Source: CAWAND01 sp963783335
Lineage (GTDB): Bacteria; Chloroflexota; Anaerolineae; Anaerolineales; E44-bin32
Direction: 5' to 3'
DNA: 64,000 bases
NCBI GenBank assembly: GCA_963783335.1
Contig: CAWAND010000001.1
Location: 62,001-126,000 of the forward strand
Numbering within the stretch: the stretch's first letter is position 1; each line of letters begins with the position of its first letter. Shown one piece after another: positions 1-9,733 of this stretch. The position numbers and the translations under genes are program-made. The notes under the pieces are model-generated. The model had not been told where the DNA came from, did no database searches, and saw only the letters and a program-made list of their open reading frames with translations.

Positions 1-116
1 AGGGTGGTCGGCCAATCGGATGCTTCGCCAGCCAGCTCCAGGTTCAGATCCTGGAGCAAGAGGCGCAGGGCGGAGCGCTCATCGAGTTTGGCATCTGCCA
101 AGTAGACGCGGGTCAT
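1..116 (-). CDS. Response-regulator receiver protein, N-terminal fragment (runs off window start)
   Basis: Only the first 38 codons lie in the window; the rest is beyond position 1. The visible start reads MTRVYLADAKLDERSALRL and is almost the same as the start of the complete 123-aa receiver protein at 14557..14928, so this is a paralogue. The family is a stand-alone CheY-like receiver, expected to relay phosphorylation from a histidine kinase. The gene follows the diguanylate cyclase on the same strand, with a repeated intergenic motif (147..191) in front of it, exactly as in front of the 14.9 kb copy. Partner and output are unknown. Confidence 0.75.
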   Translation of the reverse strand, partial: MTRVYLADAKLDERSALRLLLQDLNLELAGEASDWPTT

Positions 117-146
117 GAGTTTAGCGTACTGCAGGGGGGTGCTGGG

Positions 147-191
147 CACATCCATCGACGGGGGGGCTTTTGCCTCCGCCGCTTGGGGGAG
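147..191. repeat. Intergenic repeat, copy A (signalling-gene associated)
   Basis: A block of about 45 bp containing CTTTTGCCTCCGCCGCTTGG. Related blocks lie at 4081..4124 and 14960..15004. Copies A and C lie just upstream of the two MTRVYL receiver genes; copies B and C lie just after the stop of the NarL-type regulator gene and of its decayed copy. It probably marks an ancestral duplication of the signalling block. Confidence 0.75.
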
Positions 192-256
192 GCATCAGGC
201 TAGGAGGGCAAATGACCTGCTGGCAGGTGACAGGAGAGAGGGGGGCGAAGCGAGAT

Positions 257-1231
257 TTATTCTGGAGAATCCGGATCTGCGACCACCACCATGCCACGTC
301 CCTGGCGTTTGGCTCGATAGAGGGCCGTGTCGGCGGCTTTCAAGAGGGCCATACGGTCGGACCCGTTCTCTGGAAAGGCCGCCACGCCGATGGAAAGCGT
401 GACAGATTCCAGGATGCCTCCTTCGAACGGGACGTTGAACTCGCTGATCTGGCGACCGACTTGTTCGGCCCGTTGGCGAGATACGTCACGCGCGGCATCG
501 GGCATGACGATCGTGAATTCATCCCCGCCATACCGGCAGGGAATGTCCTCCCCACGGAAGTTGGCAAGCAGGAGGCTCCCCAATTCGCGCAGGATCGCAT
601 CGCCCGCTGCGTGACCTCTTTCGTCGTTGTACTGTTTGAAATCGTCCACATCCAGCAGGATAATGCCAATTGAGTCAGCCCTGCGTGTGGCTCGATGCAG
701 CTCACGATCGAGGGTCGCCTCCAGGTAGCGCCGGTTGAACAGCCCCGTCAGATGATCCCGAACAGACTGCTCGCGAAGAAGAGCTTCGCTTTTCAGCAAG
801 GCCACCTCGGCTCGCTTACGCTCAGTGACATCTCGGATATTGCATTGAATCACGCGCTCGCTGCCTGCCATGTACACATTGCTGACGAATTCCACTTGCA
901 TCAGCCGCCCGTCTTTTGCCCTCAGCGGCAAGTCCTCATAACGAATGTACTTGCGTTTCTGCAGTGCCTGGAAAGCCTGCTGGCTGGCTTCGACATCTTG
1001 GAACGCGCCCACTTCCCAGAGCTTCTTTTGGATGAACTCCCTCCGCGAGTAGCCAAGCATGTTGATCAGATAGGGGTTGACATCTGTGATCGCCCCGGAC
1101 TCGGCGTCCAGGATCAGGATTCCATCCTGAGCGGCTTCAAAAAGCCGACGATAGCGGATCTCGGACTCTTCCTGTGACAGTCTTCCATTTGCCTTGGGAT
1201 CTTTCTGAGCCTGAGCCATGATCTTGGGCAC
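257..1231 (-). CDS. PAS-GGDEF diguanylate cyclase
   Basis: This 324-aa soluble protein should make cyclic di-GMP from two GTP. A PAS domain spans roughly residues 25-140 (RYRRLFEAAQDGILILDA onwards), followed by a GGDEF domain at about 155-320. The active-site motif RYGGDEF is intact, and an RGED sequence five residues upstream matches the RxxD inhibitory I-site, so product feedback is likely. No membrane segment is visible. The longest frame starts with GTG at 1231; an ATG at 1219 (MAQAQK) is an equally good start. The PAS domain is strikingly similar to the first PAS of the HD-GYP protein next door (1363..3987), suggesting that both sense the same input. Confidence 0.93.
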   Translation of the reverse strand: MPKIMAQAQKDPKANGRLSQEESEIRYRRLFEAAQDGILILDAESGAITDVNPYLINMLGYSRREFIQKKLWEVGAFQDVEASQQAFQALQKRKYIRYEDLPLRAKDGRLMQVEFVSNVYMAGSERVIQCNIRDVTERKRAEVALLKSEALLREQSVRDHLTGLFNRRYLEATLDRELHRATRRADSIGIILLDVDDFKQYNDERGHAAGDAILRELGSLLLANFRGEDIPCRYGGDEFTIVMPDAARDVSRQRAEQVGRQISEFNVPFEGGILESVTLSIGVAAFPENGSDRMALLKAADTALYRAKRQGRGMVVVADPDSPE

Positions 1232-1362
1232 CTAGCCTTGTCCGCCAAAGTGAGGCCTTGGAACGACCGGACTCGCCCGCCCACTATCGTGTCCGGGGCA
1301 AGCCTCGGCCGAATCTGCCGACCGGGCTTCGCGTTGTCCGCCGTGTGTGAGATGCTGCGTCG

Positions 1363-3987
1363 TCATTTAAAAGTCCGCATGAACATTTCCACCACTTCCG
1401 GATCAAAGGCGGTTCCTGACAAGTCAAGGATATGCTGGCGCGCCTTCTCCGCCGTCCAGGCTGGACGATAGGGGCGATCGGCGGTAAGCGCATCCCAAAC
1501 ATCTATCACGGCGAAGATCCGTGCAACCAGAGGGATCTGCTTACCTTTCAGACCGCGGGGGTAGCCGCTGCCGTCCCACTTTTCATGGTGGCAGTAGGGA
1601 ATATCCAGAGCCAGCCGCAGGTAGTGGATGGGGGAAAGAAGCTCGAGCGCGAAAGTCGGGTGCTTCTTCATCTTCACCCATTCGTCATCCGTCAGCGGCC
1701 CGGGCTTCAGCAATATTTGGTCCGGAACGCCCATCTTGCCAATGTCGTGGAGTAGAGCTCCCCAGCGGGCATTGGCCAGTTCCACACTGTTCAAGCCGAA
1801 GGCATGCGAAAGTTCGCCAGTCATCTCTGTCACGCGGAGCGTATGCCCTTCCGTTTCCTTGTCGCGCAGATCGAGGGCGCGTGACCAGCCTTCGATTGTG
1901 GCGTCATAGGCTTGGACGAGTTCCAGATTCGAGCGCTCCAGGCCCTGAAACAGCTTGCTGTTCTCGACCGCAATTGCCGCCTGCCCGGCCAAAGACTCGA
2001 AGAAGTCTAGCCATTCTTGGTCGGGATTTAAGGGACTGCGGTCGAAGACCTCGAGCACACCCATCACCTTGCCCTTGGCAATCAAAGGCAGCCCGTAGTA
2101 ACAGCGAAAACCCTCCCCCGCAAAAGTCTTCGCCAACAATGGGTTGTCGACATCTTCACTTAGGTTCGGTATCTGGACAAGTCGGCGCTCCAGTGCGGCG
2201 CGGCCAGCGTAGCTATCCGACAAGAAGACCTTCCTGTCGTGCGCAGAGCTGGAGCGGAAGCCGATGTCGATCGCGCATTCCATAAAAGTCAAGCCGGGAG
2301 TCAAGAGCAGGATGTCCGATGCATCAACGTTCAGCTCATTCGTGACCTGAGTAAGAATCTCGGTAAGGGAAAAGTCCAGGTCAAAGCTGGATGAGATGAC
2401 ACGGTCGATTCGCCTCAAAGCGCTGAGATGTTCATACTGGCGCTGGATCATCTCTCTGGCTCGTACTCTATCGCTGATGTCAGTGTACGAGCCGAGCACG
2501 CCGATGATCTGGCCCTTTGAGTTGCGCAATGGCACCTTGCTCGTAAGAAGGGTGATGTTGTCACCCTGGGGCGTCGTGAGGGGCTCTTCGTAGTTGAGCT
2601 TGGGAAGCCCGCTGGCGATGACCTGGCGATCAGCTTCGCGATACCTTTCCGCCTGATCACGCCACGCCATCTGGTAGTCATTCTTACCGACGAGGTCCGA
2701 TGGTTCAGCAAATCCTGCGTGGATGGCAAATTCCGTGTTGCAGCCCATGTACCCGAGATTCACATCTTTCCAGAAGATTCTGGCGGGGAGCGAGTTGACA
2801 ATCTCTTCGGTGAGCAGGGTCGAGTCCCGCAGAGTTTCCTCGGCCCGTTTGCGCTCCGAAATATCGGCTTTTATGGCGATGAAGTGGCTGATCTTTCCGT
2901 CGGCGTCGACCAACGGAGTGATCGTCTGGTGTTCGGTGTAGAGGCTTCCGTCTTTGCGGCGATTTATGAGTTCGCCGGACCAGACTTCTCCGGCGAGGAT
3001 GGTCTCCCACAGTTCTCGGTAAAACGCCCGATCCTGTTCGCCCGAACGTACCAATTCGCGAGGGTTCTTGCCAAGGGCTTCTTCAATGGTGAAGCCGGTG
3101 AGGCGGGTGAAGGCCGGGTTGACCCATTCAATCTCCCCGGCCGGGTTGGTTATCACGATGGTGTTGGCCGCCGCGTTCAGGGCCGCACTTTGAAGGCGCA
3201 ATGATTCCTCGGATTGCTTGCGCGGTCTGAGGTCGCGATTGACGCTGACGTGGCCCGCTATTTCCCCGCCTTCATCGCGGAGCACGCTGTAGGAGATCTC
3301 GACGGGAAATCGCGCACCGTCTTTTCCAAGGTGAGTCCCTTCCCCGGCCCAGTACCCAGTCTCGGCGAGCACGCGTTGCATGTCCTCGGCTTGCTCGCTG
3401 GGCCGTTCGGGGCGGACAAGCTCCATGAAATCCAGCTCGAGGACTTCCTCCGCCGTCCATCCATAGAGCGACTCGGCTCCCTTGTTCCAAAGCTTGATCT
3501 TGTATAGAGCGTCGGTTGCGACGATGGCATCATTGACATTTTCCAGCAGCCCCGCCTGCTGCAGCACCTGCCCTTCCGCGTACTTGCGTGCGGTGATATC
3601 TCGGATGTTGCATTGAATCACACGTTCGGAGCCCGCAACATAGGCGTTGCTGACAAATTCGACGCTTATCAGCCTGCCGTCCTTCGTCTTGAGAGGCAAA
3701 TCTTCATAGCGTATATAGTCGTTCTCCTGCAAACTCACGAAGGCGTCTTTATTGGCTTCAATATCCCCGAATGCGCCAACCTCCCACAGCCTCTTGTTCG
3801 TGAACTCCTCGCGGGTATAGCCCAGCAGGTTGGTCAAGAACGGGTTGACGTCATCGATCATCCCCGTCCTGGCATCCAGGATCAAGATCCCATCCTGGGC
3901 GGATTCAAACAGACGGCGATAACGAATCTCCAAGTCTTCGGTCGACAGGCGATAGGATTTCTTGGCGTTTGCTGGGGCTTTGGCCAT
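1363..3987 (-). CDS. Multi-PAS, GAF and HD-GYP cyclic di-GMP phosphodiesterase
   Basis: This 874-aa protein has four PAS-like domains in series (about residues 20-130, 140-260, 265-390 and 395-510), a GAF domain (about 530-680) and a C-terminal HD-GYP domain (about 700-870). HDIGK, HHEKWDGSGYP and the later DALTADRPYRP are intact, so hydrolysis of cyclic di-GMP is expected. I place the start at ATG 3987 (MAKAPANAKK) because a strong GGAGGGGGG ribosome site lies just upstream; a longer reading from 4056 adds residues without a site. The gene is upstream of, and on the same strand as, the diguanylate cyclase. The two form an opposing make/break pair with near-identical first PAS domains. Confidence 0.93.
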   Translation of the reverse strand: MAKAPANAKKSYRLSTEDLEIRYRRLFESAQDGILILDARTGMIDDVNPFLTNLLGYTREEFTNKRLWEVGAFGDIEANKDAFVSLQENDYIRYEDLPLKTKDGRLISVEFVSNAYVAGSERVIQCNIRDITARKYAEGQVLQQAGLLENVNDAIVATDALYKIKLWNKGAESLYGWTAEEVLELDFMELVRPERPSEQAEDMQRVLAETGYWAGEGTHLGKDGARFPVEISYSVLRDEGGEIAGHVSVNRDLRPRKQSEESLRLQSAALNAAANTIVITNPAGEIEWVNPAFTRLTGFTIEEALGKNPRELVRSGEQDRAFYRELWETILAGEVWSGELINRRKDGSLYTEHQTITPLVDADGKISHFIAIKADISERKRAEETLRDSTLLTEEIVNSLPARIFWKDVNLGYMGCNTEFAIHAGFAEPSDLVGKNDYQMAWRDQAERYREADRQVIASGLPKLNYEEPLTTPQGDNITLLTSKVPLRNSKGQIIGVLGSYTDISDRVRAREMIQRQYEHLSALRRIDRVISSSFDLDFSLTEILTQVTNELNVDASDILLLTPGLTFMECAIDIGFRSSSAHDRKVFLSDSYAGRAALERRLVQIPNLSEDVDNPLLAKTFAGEGFRCYYGLPLIAKGKVMGVLEVFDRSPLNPDQEWLDFFESLAGQAAIAVENSKLFQGLERSNLELVQAYDATIEGWSRALDLRDKETEGHTLRVTEMTGELSHAFGLNSVELANARWGALLHDIGKMGVPDQILLKPGPLTDDEWVKMKKHPTFALELLSPIHYLRLALDIPYCHHEKWDGSGYPRGLKGKQIPLVARIFAVIDVWDALTADRPYRPAWTAEKARQHILDLSGTAFDPEVVEMFMRTFK

Positions 3988-4080
3988 GGATTTTCCACCC
4001 CCCTCCCTGGATGAACACGACGGACACAGGCGGCATGTATAGAAGGTGCTACTCAATCGTACCTACGGCTATCCCTGCGA

Positions 4081-4124
4081 ACATCCATCGCCAGGGGAGT
4101 TTTCGCCTCCGCCGTTTGGGGGAG
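4081..4124. repeat. Intergenic repeat, copy B
   Basis: The same 45-bp block as at 147..191 and 14960..15004, here with TTTCGCCTCCGCCGTTTGGG. It lies between the stop of the NarL-type regulator (4139) and the start of the HD-GYP gene (3987). Its position relative to the regulator stop is the same as copy C relative to the decayed regulator. Confidence 0.75.
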
Positions 4125-4138
4125 TTAGGAGTGGGGGG

Positions 4139-4786
4139 TTAGGTGACGAGGCCCTGGCGCAAGGCCAGGGTCACAGCTTCGGTGCGGCTGACGACGCCGA
4201 GTTTGGTGAGAATATTGCTGACGTGGGACTTGATAGTAGAAGGGGAGACGGTCAGTCTTGCGGCAATCTGATCATTGGTCAGGCCCTCCACCAACAGGAC
4301 CAGCACCTCACGTTCACGGGCGGTCAGGTCGAAGCCGGGCGCAGGGGGCTGGCCTGCGGAGCGGACGATGACCTTGGTGGCCTCGGCAGACAGGGTGGCC
4401 TGCCCGGCGTGCGCCGCCCGGATGGCATGTGCGAGCTCGTCCGCCGAAACATCCTTGAGCAGATAGCCAATGGCGCCGGCCTCGAGAGCGCTCTTGATAA
4501 GTTCCGGCTCCTTGTAGCTGGTCAGCGCAATGACCTCTACCTCCGGTGACTGCTCGCGAATGGCGCGTGTCGCCGTCGCCCCATCCATGTCCGGCAGCAT
4601 CAGATCCATCAAGATGACGTCCGGATGGGTCTCATGGCAGAGCCGGATGGCGGCCTCCCCGCTGCTGGCTTCGCCGGCCAACTCCAGGTCGTCAAAGACT
4701 TTCAAGAAGGTTGTCAACCCTCGGCGAACCATGGTGTGGTCGTCGACCAACATCACGCGGATTGGCTTTGATGAGTCGCCGCTCAT
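4139..4786 (-). CDS. NarL/LuxR-type two-component response regulator
   Basis: A 215-aa transcription regulator. The receiver domain (about residues 9-125) has the acidic pair in VMLVDDHTMVRRG and the phospho-acceptor Asp in DVILMDLMLPD. The C-terminal LuxR helix-turn-helix (about 148-210) reads LTAREREVLVLLVEGLTNDQ onwards. ATG 4786 is chosen because AGGAGGG precedes it and the ATG overlaps the TGA of the upstream kinase (ATGA), indicating translational coupling; a start at 4807 would lack a ribosome site. The coupled kinase 4783..6346 is the obvious phospho-donor. A decayed copy of this gene is at 15019..15272. Confidence 0.94.
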   Translation of the reverse strand: MSGDSSKPIRVMLVDDHTMVRRGLTTFLKVFDDLELAGEASSGEAAIRLCHETHPDVILMDLMLPDMDGATATRAIREQSPEVEVIALTSYKEPELIKSALEAGAIGYLLKDVSADELAHAIRAAHAGQATLSAEATKVIVRSAGQPPAPGFDLTAREREVLVLLVEGLTNDQIAARLTVSPSTIKSHVSNILTKLGVVSRTEAVTLALRQGLVT

Positions 4787-6346
4787 GAACCCTCCTGCCC
4801 GCCCCATCGGGCGGTTACTACCGTGCCCTGGCCCTCCTGGCTGGCGATGGTCAGGCTTGCGCCTGATCCTTCGGCGCGCTCCCGCATCATGCTCAGGCCG
4901 TAGTGCCCAGAGATTTCCGGTTCAGAAGTGACAAACCCGCGGCCATTGTCACGTACCTGCAGTTCAAGCCCATCCGGCGCATGGCGCACGCCGATTTCCA
5001 CCTGAGTGGCCTGGGCGTGTTTGGCGATGTTGTTCAAGGCCTCCTGGCAGATGCGGTAGAGGGCCACATGCGCCTCAGTCGGCAGCGTTCCGCTGCCGCT
5101 GACGGTCACCGACACCGGCGTGTTCGTTCGTCCCGTGAAGGCGTTGCCCAACAGGCGCAGCAAATCTTCTAACTCAGTGTCGGTCAGCGTGCTGGGTCGC
5201 AGTTCCGCCAGCAGGCCGCGCATCTCGGCTTGTGCTCCGCGAGTCAGGCGGCGCAGGTCCGTCAGCGCGCGTCGGCCTTCAGCCTGATCTTGCTCCCAAA
5301 GGCGCGGCAGAACTTCGGCGATCAACCCGGCAGAAAAGAGCGACTGATTGACGGCATCGTGCAGGTTGCGGGCAAGTCGCTGACGTTCCTGGAGAGCGGC
5401 CAGGTCCTGGGCACGTTCATACAATTCGGCGTTGGCCATGGTCACGGCCGCCTGGTTGGCGATGGTCATGGCCAGGCTGGCCATGTGCGGCGTGAAGTAG
5501 TCACGTTCGGCGTGGGCGAGACCGATCCCACCGAGCATGCGTTTCCTGACCGCCAGCGGCACCCACATCCAGGAGTGCATGCCGGCCAACATGCCGGTGG
5601 GGTCGTCCCCGAAAAGCTCGCGTAGGTGCTCAGCCGAGCGCTCAGAGGCCCAAATATCCGGAATGCGGATGGGATAGCGCCCCTCGAATAGGGAATCCAT
5701 AGAGGCCGGGGTCCCGTGCCAGACGATCTGAGGTACGGCGGTCTCAGGCTGATCTGTGCCTCGCACAGCGGCTGCCACCACGCTCGAATCTTCTTGGATG
5801 AACAGCCCGGCATGCGTGTATCTGATGAGCAATCCAAGCTGGTCAAGGATCAGAGCCGGTTTAGGTTCCAAGGTGGAGGCCAGAGCCTGGGAAGTCTTAA
5901 GCAGCACAGCGTTTTCGTTGGCGCGTGCGCCTTCCCGCTGCTGAACAAGCTGTTCTGAACTCGACGCGTTGGCTGACATCACGGACGACGCTGAGCAGGC
6001 AGGGGCGGCCATGATAGTTGAAATCTACCGCGTGCCATTCTGCGTAGAAAGCCGACCCATCCCGGCGAATGTGCCGCACAAGACTCTCGGCCAGGATGTC
6101 CAAGCGAGAGGCCCCAACATTAGTCTTGAATAGGTGCAGGCTGTCGGGGTGAATATAACCTTCCGGGAGGAGCCCGACGAATTCGTGCCGCAGGAAGCCG
6201 TGCATGGCACAGGCTGCGGGATTGGCCTCAACCACAGCGCCGGTCTCCAAGTCTGTGATGATCAACCCGTCAGCCGCAGAATCATAAATGCTGCCGTACA
6301 CCCCCTGCTTTCTTTCGGGCAGCGGTAGATCAGGTGAAGGGTTCAT
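4783..6346 (-). CDS. PAS-GAF-HisKA_3 sensor histidine kinase, split by a frameshift
   Basis: Two reading frames together give one kinase of about 520 aa. The N-terminal part (from 6346) is a PAS domain ending in SVVRDVSQRVE; the second frame (to 4783) carries a GAF domain, a HisKA_3 dimerisation box with the phospho-His in ARNLHD, and an HATPase_c domain with NIAKHA, DNGRGF and GLSMMRERAEG. The frames meet near 5950-5965, and a single extra base would explain the break. The pairing with the ATGA-overlapping NarL regulator argues that the intact kinase exists or recently existed. If the break is real, the downstream frame could still give a PAS-less kinase of up to 409 aa. Confidence 0.85.
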
Positions 6347-7164
6347 TCGGGTGCCTTCATGCCTTGCATGGTGGCCCGGGGCGACCCATGGTTCCAGCTT
6401 GGAATGCGAGGGGAAGATGGGTCACGTGTCAGCCCTGCCCCATCGGCCAGATCGGAAAAGAGAAGGTCCCCAGACTCCTCATGGCCCAGCGTCCGATCAG
6501 CAAGCCTCGCAGCTCTCATTATAGTGATTCTTTGGAGTGGGGGCCATTGTCCCCTATCGCCTGACATTTCCCGGCGCCGTCAGGTATCGCCGTGGCGCCC
6601 AAACCTGCAAGCTGTCTTGGATGCGAATTCCCCCATTTGGAATCGCAAAAAGTGCAAAGCGGTCGGAGCCCAGGAGGGTATGTCTCAGTCCAAGCACGCC
6701 AGCAAGAGGGCTTTACATTGATCCCAGCCAGCTGCTGAGATCATATCCTGCCCTGATCTCCTACCACGAGAGCCTGCCTTGACAAAGGCAGATTCCCGCG
6801 CAGGCCTATCTGACGAAGCTGTTGAACAAACTTGGGGACGTCTCCCCGTCCTGCTTCCAAGAGATGATCCCGGTTCCGGAGGCGAAGAGAGGCAAACGAT
6901 TCTCGCAATGAGTTACTCCCGTGAACGAGCTAAGGCCACGCTTCCAGCCAAGCTCTCCTCGTCCGGCTGACCACGTGCAGAGGGGAGAGCATGGTGAGAG
7001 GAAGCTGTAAGTCTTGTGAGCTCTGAGAATGACTACACTTGGGATTGTCCCCCTGACGGCTGGGCAAGGCATCGCGTAAGGAAGTGGCAGGCTTTCGCGA
7101 TCACCGGCCGCGTCCCCACAATCACTGAGACGACCACTCCTGACACCGGCAGAAAGAGAGGAAC
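6347..7164. other. Intergenic region, 818 bp, no convincing gene
   Basis: This separates the minus-strand kinase from the plus-strand 7165 gene, so it should carry promoters for both directions, but I cannot single out a confident one. Short open frames exist on both strands, without ribosome sites or protein-like composition. A small hairpin (GGGGA-CGTC-TCCCC) lies near 6836. Confidence 0.5.
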
Positions 7165-7455
7165 ATGGATTATTCAGTTGAAGATCGGGGCAAGATCTTT
7201 ACGGATGTCATTCGGAAGAGGCCCGTGAAGGCGGAAATAAGGACGGTTGGTTCAGTCATCGAAGGAACTATTCACGTCCATCCCGAGCGGCGAGTGAGCG
7301 ATGAACTGAACAGCTTGGAAGGATTCCTTGCGGTCACAGAAGCCACGATCACCGATTCGAATGCGGAAAGACGCGTTCCCTTTGTGGCGGTGAACAAACA
7401 TCACATCTTACTGGTCATTCCTGTCGAAGAGGAGTCAGGGGGGCAAGATGGCTGA
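7165..7455 (+). CDS. Small unknown protein in front of cpaF
   Basis: A 96-aa acidic soluble protein beginning MDYSVEDRGKIFTDVIRK. AGAGAGGAAC precedes the ATG. Its content suggests a small beta-rich fold (alternating hydrophobic stretches such as GTIHVHP and HHILLVIPV), but I do not recognise a family with certainty. The stop overlaps the start of the CpaF/TadA ATPase by 8 bases, so the two are translated together and may work together. Confidence 0.7.
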   Translation: MDYSVEDRGKIFTDVIRKRPVKAEIRTVGSVIEGTIHVHPERRVSDELNSLEGFLAVTEATITDSNAERRVPFVAVNKHHILLVIPVEEESGGQDG

Positions 7456-8761
7456 CAGGGAAATGGACCATCCGACAGCCGAGCAACTGGCCAAACTCCA
7501 TGAATGGTTGAAGGCCCAGGTTACCCAGTCCTATGAAGGCACGTCACCGTCATCCCTGACTCCTGATGAAGTGCGTGCAAGGATCGACCAAGCGTATGAG
7601 CGGGCTGAGGTTCAACTCCCCAGCGGAATGATGGAACAGCTGCTAGCGGATGTGCTCAATGGACTTCTCGGTTACGGGCCCATTCAGCCTTTGTTGGACG
7701 ATCCACAAGTGACCGAGGTGATGGTAAACGGACCCAAGTCAGTCTTCGTCGAGAGGGATGGCCAGCTTGAGCTGACAGGTGTGGTATTTGATGGTGATTC
7801 CGAGATCCTGGATCTCATTGACCAAATCATCACACCCCTTGGCCGACGCATAGATGCCGAGAATCCAACTGTCGATGCAAGATTACCGGACGGATCGCGA
7901 GTGAACGCCGTCATCCCTCCAGTGGCGATCGACGGCCCCAGCATCACCATTCGCAAGTTTCCCAAGGAGCGACTCCGGATTGATGACTTGATCGCTTTCG
8001 AGACCCTGACACCACACATGGCGGATTTCTTGAGAGCGTGTGTGGCCTCTAAGCTCAATGTTGTGGTTTCTGGCGGTACGGGATCCGGAAAGACGACCCT
8101 GCTCAACATCCTTTCAGAATTCATTCCTGAGGGGGAGCGGCTCGTGACGATCGAGGACGCGGCTGAACTTCAACTGCATCACATCAACCTCGTACGGCTC
8201 GAAACCAGGGCGCCAAATGTGGACGGCGAGGGAGAGGTCCCTATCCGCCACCTGGTTCGCAATGCCCTGAGGATGAGACCGGACCGGATCATCGTCGGCG
8301 AAGTTCGGGGCGGAGAGGCCTTGGACATGCTGCAGGCCATGAACACCGGCCATGACGGATCGCTGACGACGGTGCACGCGAATTCCCCGAGAGACGCCAT
8401 CTCGCGGCTCGAGACGCTGTGCCTGGTTTCTGGCGTGTTGCTTCCTCTCAAAGTCGTCCGCGAGCAAATCGCTTCAGCTGTTGATCTGATTGTTCAACAA
8501 ACGCGGCTGCGGGACGGGAGCCGCAAGGTCACGGCCATCTCTGAGGTCAATGGCATGGAAGGGGATATCGTCGTGATGAGTGACATCTTCAAGTTTGCCG
8601 AAACCGGCATCGGCGAGGATGGTAAGGTCATTGGCGAGATGAAGCCGACGGGCATCCGGCCCATGTTCGGCCAGCGGCTCGAAGCGGCCGGGTTCAAGCT
8701 CACTGCAGAAATGTTTGGGAGTGGAGACGAGAGTCTTCTAAATCCGACGAGGCGGTCTCGA
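7448..8761 (+). CDS. cpaF: CpaF/TadA-family secretion ATPase
   Basis: A 438-aa hexameric ATPase of the type II/IV secretion superfamily, of the branch that powers Tad/Flp pili. The N-terminal domain (about residues 40-170) contains the conserved LLGYGPIQPLLDDP region. The motor domain has Walker A GGTGSGKTT (about 207), an acidic Walker B region around MRPDRIIVGEVRGGEAL, and the His-box GSLTTVHANS. A ribosome site AGGGGGG precedes the ATG. The usual partners tadB, tadC, pilin and prepilin peptidase are absent; the next gene is 970 bp away and unrelated. The tad machinery may be elsewhere, or this copy may be an orphan. The stop codon TAG is at 8762..8764. Confidence 0.92.
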
Positions 8762-8764
8762 TAG

Positions 8765-9733
8765 ATCTGGACGACTGCGGGCGGGAAGTCAGAACATCTA
8801 CAACGTGCCTGGGATCTCGTTTGGCGCCCTTTGACTGATATCTCCTGCTGCCAGCCCGACAGACAGTCCGTCGCCGTCGGATCCTGATCCCCATTTGATG
8901 GCCAATCCAGTGTTGTTTTTTGAGTGCTGCTGGCTGTTGTCGTCCCGCCTTGCCGGGGCTCAGGATTCTCGGCATCGTTCCACTCTGTCCGCGCCCGGGC
9001 CCCTCATGGAATCAAGATCGCCGCCAAAGGCTCCCCCGATTTCTCCCAGACTTCTAAGTCCCTTGGTGCTTGCCCTGTATCGGATGTTGATCAAAAGGCG
9101 GCCGGCACCTCGGTGGGTTGTACGTCTTTGATGAGCAATCAGCGCGCCGGGCGCGAGATGGCGCTCAAGAACAAGCGGAGCCAGGCAGATACTGAAGAGC
9201 CAAGACAAGCCAAGATTTACTACCGATCTCTAATCGAGGATCTCCAGGGAAAAGCGCTGGCCGTCGCTGAAAACAAGTTGCGATGAATTGAGCGGCTGGG
9301 AGAAGAGCAAAAACATCATGATTGCCTCAATGAGTGAGAAAGCCGTGGGTCTCCTGCCTCGAGGGGATGGGCCAGGGAAGCCTTTCGTCGTTACCAAGGA
9401 GCACCCGAAAGGGTGCCTTTTGCTTATGCTGAGGCTGATCAATCGGCTGTCGATCGTGTGGAGAGTGCATACGGTCCTGCCATCGCAGTCGTCGCTTCTA
9501 GCTGCCCTGCCCACAAGCATCTATTGGACGGGGTGCGTCACGCCTTCCGGTCTGAGACCCCTGTCGGCAATGGCCCGCAGCATTAGGCAGGAGCCTCCGC
9601 GATTACCTTTCCGTTTGGCATTGCCAAGCAAGGTCGGCCAGTGTTCAAAGCGCAGGCTCCATCGGTATAATGGCCTCCATCAAGGACGGGTCCAGGGCGG
9701 GTCGCCAGCCGCGGATGCCGAAGGGATGTTGCC
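8765..9733. other. Intergenic region, about 970 bp, with one terminator
   Basis: No tad genes follow cpaF here. The only candidate gene is a 51-codon plus-strand frame at 9131..9286 (MSNQRAGREMALKNKRS onwards, basic then acidic, ending ENKLR); it lacks a clear ribosome site and I do not call it. A terminator-like hairpin lies at 9401..9421. Confidence 0.4.
9401..9421 (+). terminator. Rho-independent terminator
   Basis: GCACCC, GAAA tetraloop, GGGTGC, then CTTTT. A compact GC stem plus T run, about 640 bp after cpaF and 310 bp before the GTPase gene. Confidence 0.65.

Noticed and set aside
5897..6346. A separate small PAS-only gene upstream of the kinase
   Set aside because: Its end is the kinase linker read in the wrong frame; joining with the kinase frame gives a normal PAS-GAF-kinase.
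6836..6856. Hairpin GGGGA-CGTC-TCCCC as a terminator
   Set aside because: Only 5 bp, no T run, and not placed after any gene.
8924..9286. A 120-codon open frame after cpaF
   Set aside because: The first two thirds look random; only the last 40 residues are protein-like, without a good start. Mentioned only in the region note.
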